From Euschistus heros (taxonomy: Eukaryota > Arthropoda > Insecta > Hemiptera > Pentatomidae): a stretch of 64,000 nucleotides of DNA. Below, in pieces: positions 57,750 to 64,000 of the stretch. Position 1 is the stretch's first letter. The number at the start of each line of letters is the position of its first letter. A program made the position numbers and the translations under genes. The notes under the pieces were generated by a model. It saw nothing but the letters and a program-made list of their open reading frames with translations. It was not told where the DNA came from and did not search any database. The stretch lies in the NCBI GenBank assembly GCA_003667255.2, contig RCWM02000095.1, forward strand, positions 579,001-643,000, read 5' to 3'.

Positions 57750-58340
57750 GTGAACAGATCCACTACCTAGGACTCTATCTAGGCACTTTTTTTTCTTTGA
57801 ATCCAAATCGAAGACTGAAACCACAACACCTCCTCATTAGACTACTTCAACATTTACAATCATAAGTTCAAAGCTCCAAATTAGTCACTTGAGACTCATT
57901 AAATGATAGTAAATAATAATTATTTATATCTATATATTTAGGCCTATTTTTTTCTTTCGGAGTTGAGCCTTGGGGCTCTACTAAACCTTTCAATTCTTCT
58001 GTATCCAATCCCTACAATCGAAAATCTTTCGTAAAATTTCCAATGCCCCTTATTTTTTCACAAATCAACTTATTCTGATCTAAACGTCCCTCATGTTACT
58101 GAATTGGCCCAAACCAGATACAATGAAATTTCACATAACAAACTCCATACTCGAATTCACTAGTCTCCCAACTTCCCATTACATTCCCGATAATAATCTG
58201 AGGCAACTGTAAAGAAGATGGCCTAGGAACGTTCTAATATAGATTCTGTTAAAGCGCTACTCATGAGTAGTGTTTTTGCAAGTTATTGTAATAATTATAT
58301 ATTTCTATACATATACTTTTAAATATATAAATGTTATTGG
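57750..58340 (+). mobile_element. Jockey-like copy D, heavily decayed
   Basis: GAACAGATCCACTACCTAGG opens as in copy A. GGAGTTGAGCCTTGGGGCTC, the CTACTAAACC segment and the AGAAGATGGCCTAGGAACGT end follow in order, with many indels and stops, and a 100-base AT-rich insertion at about 57900-57955. Confidence 0.75.
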
Positions 58341-58498
58341 AAAAAGGGGTGTCAAGAAAGATAATGGGGTACTTAAATGTCGGGAGCATTTTTTTGTATT
58401 AGTCACTTATATGTGTGTTGATTGAGTTGGAATCGTTAAAGATATGAATATCGATATTATTTATTTTTTATTGTTTATTTATCTTTTATTTATTGTAT

Positions 58499-58502
<4 letters not shown>

Positions 58503-58535
<33 letters not shown>
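58503..58535. repeat. Poly(T) tract
   Basis: About 33 consecutive T. Could be the reverse of a retroposon tail, but no body is visible downstream. Confidence 0.9.
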
Positions 58536-58538
<3 letters not shown>

Positions 58539-58887
58539 TATATTGTATAATTTTTATTTTATTATTTTTTTTTTTGTGGCATAATGCAATATATTTTCAA
58601 AATTACGAACTGTATAAATGTTATATAAATTTGAATATATATATAAAAGTGTGTGTGTAATTACTACATTTATAAACAATAATAACTAATTGACCTAATT
58701 TTGGATAATATTAAGAAAGATTTTTTTATTAATAATAAGCAAATTATTGCTTTACAGCGTTTTATGAATGGAATTCAAAATAAAAATAAAATGTATAACA
58801 GTTGAATAAATCTATTAGCTCGAAGACCGCAGAGACGAGTAAATACCAAGGCTTATCGTGTATTAACTGGGTTTGTTTTTTCGATTA

Positions 58888-58891
<4 letters not shown>

Positions 58892-58959
<68 letters not shown>
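58892..58959. repeat. (AT)n microsatellite
   Basis: About 34 AT units, the longest dinucleotide run in the window. Confidence 0.95.
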
Positions 58960-58962
<3 letters not shown>

Positions 58963-59879
58963 TTAAAAATTAAATGTTAATTAAATGTAATTATTATCGT
59001 TTCAATTATGGGCAATACAGAAATATATCATTGCGTATTATATCATAACAGATTTTAGTTTAATAATTTCTGATGTTCTTAGTTACTCATCCAGGCAACA
59101 TAAAATTATAAAATTGTGGATAAACATTTTTTAAAGGTTTAGTTGTAGTTAATAATTATTACTATTCTCTCCTGTATCTCTCTAAAATTAATGTATTACG
59201 AAATTAAATAACTTAATCAAGGGTCTACATCGTACTGATTTAGCCTCAAATATTAAGATAAGTCTAAAGCTGAATAACAAATTTAAGCGTGGGCTTAAAG
59301 TAGGTAGGACGCTTGTTCTGTTGACTTGAGCTAACACTAATTCAGAAGCTGTACAACATAATTTAAAGTAATCTACAGCTGTTCATAAGGCTTATAAATT
59401 TAAAAACAAAGAGGGCGGTTTATTCTTAAAGTCGTTTTATTTGTTTAACTTCGGCTGCAATGATATACAATTTATTTATGTCTTAATGATATGAAGAAAA
59501 TATCATTTAAATATCCACGGAAGTTATAATTATAGTAATATTTTTGTGTTATTAAAAAAATGTTTATCAATAATATTATATATTCCGAAATTCGACTCTC
59601 TATTGATCTCATTAAAAACACGTCAACTATTCTTTTTAATACTTTTACTGACGAAATTCTTTAACTATTATATTTAAAACTTTTTAACTACATATTTACC
59701 AGTCCAACCCATGAAGGTTCTTGGGTTTAAACATGGAAGGTATTTTTTACATATTACATTCAATCAATCTTCAAATCAATGTAAAATTTATTTATTTTTA
59801 TTTTTTTTCATTTTTTAAATTTTTGGAACTTTTTATGAGGGGACTGAGTGTTGATGGCAAAATAAAATAATATATATTT

Positions 59880-60387
59880 TTTTAAATATTTACTGATATT
59901 TACAACTGTATACATTTATACCATAAGGAAATTTGAGGAAATTATTAAAATGACTAGTCAATAACATGTAAAGAACCACTAACTAGATGCACTCCAATAA
60001 AACTACTACACTACAAGGTCCCTCGATCATCTTCTTTTCAAAAACCTCGGAGGGTTATCGGGAATCGAGTGGAGTTATAAAAATAGTGGATTAGAATGGG
60101 TATGGAAGTTACTATGAATGGACGGGTATCTGGTTTGGACCAAATCAGCAACAAATGGAACATTAAGATCTTTATGGATAAGTTTACTCCTGATATAATA
60201 AGGAACATTGAGGAATTTTTGAGGGATTTTAGATTGTAAGGATTGGATACGAGAAGAATTGGAAGGTTTGGTGGAGCTCCAAAGCTCAACTGTGCATGTC
60301 CAAATGGGTCTAATTACTGTCTGTCTAAATCTTTTTATTGGAAGCTTTGAATGTTTGTCAAGTAAATGTTGGAGTAGTCGGAAAACA
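59880..60387 (-). mobile_element. Jockey-like copy F, 5'-truncated, minus strand
   Basis: Reading minus, the TGGACATGCACAGTTGAGCT block, the LIHKDLNVPFVADLVQT-like stretch and the AAAAGAAGATGATCGAGGGA end appear in order. The 5' break at about 60387 abuts the TAA-repeat tail of the I-like fragment. Confidence 0.8.
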
Positions 60388-60990
60388 TAATAATAATAAT
60401 AAATGTTTATTTGTTAAAGAATAATTCTTGTACACATTTTTTTTACATACATCATTACAACAGACTTTTATCCTTGGGCCTGGTATTTTAGAAGAAATTA
60501 ACAAAATAGTTTATAATATGGCGAATGTTAATAACGAACAAAAGTATAAATAAAATATACTATACTACACAAAATAATAATGTTATTAATTCTTCAAATC
60601 CACAGCCAATCTACCAGTAACATATATTCATTTGAATTCCGATTACTATTTAAAACAGTATTATAATCAAATTAGAAAAAAAATGTAGCATTGAAATGAT
60701 CGATAGTTTCAACTGAAAGAATATTTTGTATGTCAGTTATATCGGAGTTTCCAACTGTGTACTTGTATAAGTATTTATTTCTAGGTTCTTGGAGTGAGGA
60801 ACAATGAAGCAGCAGATGTTAAAGGCAGTTCTCAACAAACACTCCATAGGAGAAGCAGGCTTCATTAGCTTTCAGGGCATTGGATTTGTCTTTTAGGCGT
60901 AAATTAATGATTTCTGTGTTGGTGACTCTAATGTGGCTTAATAATATTGAATTTTTAACGTCTACGGTAAAAACTTCTGCGAGCTCCGGT
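60388..60990 (-). mobile_element. I-like non-LTR retrotransposon 3' fragment with RNase H tail and (TAA)n end
   Basis: On the minus strand from about 60990 broken frames read ILLSHIRVTNTEI, resembling the IGHTR.TH segment of the retrotransposon RNase H/zinc-finger tail, then a cysteine-containing ACFSYGVFVENC and HLLLHCSSLQEPRNKYL, matching the CG....H.LL.C ending. A 3' UTR follows and ends in (TAA)n at 60388-60403, the tail type of I elements. Confidence 0.55.
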
Positions 60991-61514
60991 TAAGGCAGAA
61001 TGCTGGTTAAGAGAATGCCGAATAAGAGAGAGATTACGGTATGATTTATGGAAAACGTAGGGATAAATATATTTTAAGGATCTTCGTCATCCATTGGTAG
61101 ACATATTAACGCCACTGTAGCGACTAACAAGAGCTTATAACTGATCATCTCAAAATGAAATGCCCCTTGTCACACTCCCACTACAAAGAGGATGTCTTCG
61201 GACAACTAGACAAATGCTCAGCGAAAACTGTGACCTCAGAAGCACTGCTAGCCCTGCCGACAGGTAGCCAGGAGTAGGGTTAATGGCTCTTAAATAATTT
61301 ATAAGAGCATTGTTTGTAGATAGAGCACCGCGTGGGCACTCCACCTGTCGAGGACCGAGTGGGCGTCTTTCAGGGAGTCCTCCAGCCCGTCACTGTCTTC
61401 TCCCTCCCCCCTCGTCCGAGCTCCAGGTAGGGGGCGTCTTCAACATTATTGGAATATTATTCATGCATCTACAACTGATTTAAAGGAAGACATTTCTTGT
61501 TAGTGTGCATTTGA

Positions 61515-61665
61515 CAGGAGGTGCGGTAGCTCAATGGGTAATTAACTTGATAACCCGCTCTCAGGCTGTAGTTCAAGTCCGGCTGTTGGCAGAAAAATTA
61601 TTCTATGTTATTTTAACCGTTGATCCACTCCCAAGTCAGGATAACTGGGTAAAGAGTTCGAACTT
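61515..61665 (+). mobile_element. tRNA-derived SINE, family B
   Basis: GGTGCGGTAGCTCAATGGGT is an A-box-type tRNA head and GTTCAAGTCC a B box about 40 bases later. A body follows with GGCAGAAAAATTATTCTATG. Related pieces are at 48745 and 45838. Confidence 0.6.
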
Positions 61666-61870
61666 CACTATCTACTTAAATGAAAATAACCATAAATTCT
61701 ACAAAGGCTCGGCAGTGAAAAATACAAAATTCTCTGAAATTAAATATTTACAAACCACTAGGAATAATAAAATAGTTCAAAACCATTCTAGATTTTTGTT
61801 CAAATGACCAGAAAAATATTTCCAACAGTCACATTTTAAATTTGTTTCTAATAGGAACAGAAAAACCGAC
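61655..61870 (+). mobile_element. Penelope-like element fragment (GIY-YIG downstream region)
   Basis: Aligns with 34909-35105: CTACTTAAATGAAAATAACC against TATTTAAATGATAATAACTA, then matching AAGGCTCGGCAGTG/AAGACTCGGTAATG and CATTTTAAATTTG/TATTTTAAATTTG. Only the post-nuclease C-terminal stretch remains. Confidence 0.5.
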
Positions 61871-64000
61871 CAGTTTTAAGGAAAACCTAAAGGACTTCCC
61901 ATTTACCTGGCTAATAAATGTAAGGATCGAAATGTATTCACCTAACTACAGTAGAACCTCACTAATCCGAACCCTAAGAGACCAACGGGTAGGGTGGAAC
62001 GGCCAAAATGTAGATTACAACCCGTGAAATAACCACACCAGCCCACTGAACACGTAAGATGTTTCATGTTTTGCTAAAACAAACACATTTAGCGTGCTGG
62101 CATGGATATTTTGCGAAATAGGATCACAATTTCATTTACGGGGTCTGATAGTAAATTTAACCAGCTTTGAGATAGAAAAAAGAAATTGTGGATCAGACAA
62201 ATAGTTTCTGAGTTATAATGTAAAAATGTGTCAAAAAGGCTTGCATTTCACAACACTACGCGTTTTTTTAAGCGTATTTGAGGGGATTTGATCAAAATTT
62301 CATATACGAAATCTGATAGTAAATTTAACCAGCTTTGGGATGGTAAAAAAAAAGTTATGGAAGTTATGGATAGCATAGTTGCAAAGTTAACTAATTTATT
62401 TCAATTGCCTTTATATACCAAGACCTAGATATAAAAAAAAAAATGTCACTCATGTTTTGCGTACATTTTTGTATTCTAGATCCTCACTCGTTTATTTTAG
62501 GGAAAAGCTATCATATAACGAATACATCATTAAATTCCCTACAAGAATATATATAATAAGTTAATTTATTTTAATACATCGCAACTTAAAGCACTTATAA
62601 GATTTCAACGAAAAATCTTGTTTTTCCCAACTAAATATTGATGTTCCATTCAACGGAAACATAAACAGCTGAAATTTATGCAACAGCTAAATTACACTCA
62701 TTGTGTAATCTGTTAAACAGTTGAAAATTATTAATTAGAATATTATACATAAATTTATATTCTGAGGTAAAGATTTATTTAAAGCGTAAGTATTAGAATA
62801 TTTCACGTTTAATGACAATTGATTCAAATTGATGATGTAAACGTACTTTTAAAATTTAAGTTCAGTACCAGATAGACAAATCAGAAATCAAACCTCGTAA
62901 TCGATGTTGATGCAGTATAAAAAAAAAATATTCTCCATGATTTTAAGGACATACTTACCATTCATGAAAACAAATAAATAAAAAAAAAATTCATCAAAAT
63001 AAACATGCATTATTTATTTATTTTTTTTATCATATTAAGTAATTGAATAATTTTGTTGAGCTATTTAGATAATAAAAAAAAAAAAAATAATGTGCTTAAA
63101 ATTTTATTTAAATACATTACAGTTTACTGAAAACAAATTTAATATAAACGTTGTATATATTTTATAGTTTCGACTTTTATAGAGATTATTTTTAAAAATC
63201 ATATTCCTCCATCTTAAGCTAAAAGAAACTTACTGTGTTGTTATTCAATATACGAAATTCTTAACTGAATTTGCAATCCATTGTTTTATTCCTAACATGG
63301 CAATTATATTAAGTAAGAGGAGAAATTCTCGCAGACTGTCTGGGGTTGAAAATTCTTTAGCATCCGGGTCCAGTCGCCATTTTGAATCCGGCGTCGGTTG
63401 TTCCCGGACTTATTTATTGCTTTTCTTTCTTTTCTGATATTCCAATTAATAAGACTTTACACTTGGATAAGCTTGAATTAAAAATATTTTATTTTTTAAT
63501 TTATAAATTTTGGTATTTTTTTAATGCCAGGGTAGAACTGAAATAAAAAGAAAAAAAAGCTATATTTTTGTGTTCTTTGATTTTTCGCTTATGAATAGGG
63601 CATTAGACCACATCTCGATAAATAACTTTTTTTTAAATTTCTATACTAATTGTGTTAAAAATTAAATGTTCCTGATTTATTTTATATTGTCTAACAATGG
63701 AAAAAACTACTCAAAAATAACGAAACATATTCTTTTATATTTTATTAAAAGAACGGTTCTTTTTTTTTGAATTTTGTTTAATAGAAATCATTTGAAAATA
63801 TTAAATATATTAAATAATTTAATATTATAAATAATGGCACGATATCGAATTCTGTAATTAATTTAGTAAATTTACAAATGTAATTATTGAATTCGGCTTT
63901 AAACTCGTCGGTATATCACTGGTTAAGGGGGTGAGCTGGTTTATCGGGAATTGTAAAAGATTTTTTTTTTCTGTATAATTTTTAATTTAAATGATAAATC

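Larger units (their letters stand above)
39076..64000 (-). other. Serrate upstream intron (partial), repeat-rich, no exon found
   Basis: The transcript's preceding exon (EGF1-2/DSL) should appear on the minus strand above 39075. No cysteine-patterned frame was found up to 64000. The stretch holds the repeats listed separately, and between them unique AT-rich sequence with scattered higher-GC islands (about 43640-43870, 45060-45250, 48360-48660, 55380-55490, 55840-56000, 61280-61450). Confidence 0.65.

Noticed and set aside
61150..61344. Minus-strand 64-codon ORF as Serrate exon
   Set aside because: It lacks the cysteine spacing of EGF or DSL domains and has no phase-compatible splice sites.
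1..64000. CRISPR arrays, operons, ribosome-binding sites or phage genes
   Set aside because: Introns, SINEs and LINEs show animal nuclear DNA; no spaced direct-repeat array was seen.

Overview
The window is AT-rich, intron-rich nuclear DNA from an animal, most likely an arthropod and probably an insect. Two conserved protein genes lie tail to tail. Both have GT-AG introns and run off the window edges. The rest is introns and intergenic sequence crowded with transposable elements of several classes. No lineage-specific marker lets me name the species.

Positions 439-17332 (+) hold the 3' part of the eIF2-alpha kinase GCN2: nine coding exons for the histidyl-tRNA-synthetase-like region and the C-terminal domain, ending at TAA 17330-17332. 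The kinase and RWD parts lie left of the window. One intron (5419-12231) carries a jockey-like fragment, a 2.1 kb inverted-repeat element and a nearly complete non-LTR retrotransposon with an endonuclease/reverse transcriptase reading frame.

Positions 17333-21574 are the convergent 3' flanks and hold no gene that I can see. Positions 21575-39075 (-) hold the 3' part of a Serrate/Jagged-type Notch ligand: thirteen coding exons whose splice phases all agree. They encode 14 EGF repeats (numbers 3-16 in Jagged numbering), a cysteine-rich VWC-like region, a juxtamembrane domain, a transmembrane helix and a cytoplasmic tail. The signal peptide, MNNL and DSL domains and EGF1-2 are not found and must lie right of the window, so the intron upstream of 39075 exceeds 24.9 kb.

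The Serrate introns (27884-38841 and 39076-64000) hold a young Copia-type element with identical 145-bp LTRs and a large internal deletion, jockey-like 3' fragments, an I-like RNase H tail, Penelope-like (GIY-YIG) fragments, a cluster of terminal modules with hammerhead-ribozyme-like cores, tRNA-derived SINEs and many microsatellites. Several higher-GC islands without ORF or recognised repeat are candidate regulatory sequence for Serrate.

The two genes have no obvious functional link: GCN2 acts in amino-acid starvation signalling and Serrate in Notch signalling. The observations most worth following are the hammerhead-like module cluster, the deleted but recently inserted Copia element, the foldback element and the GC-rich EGF3-4 exon.
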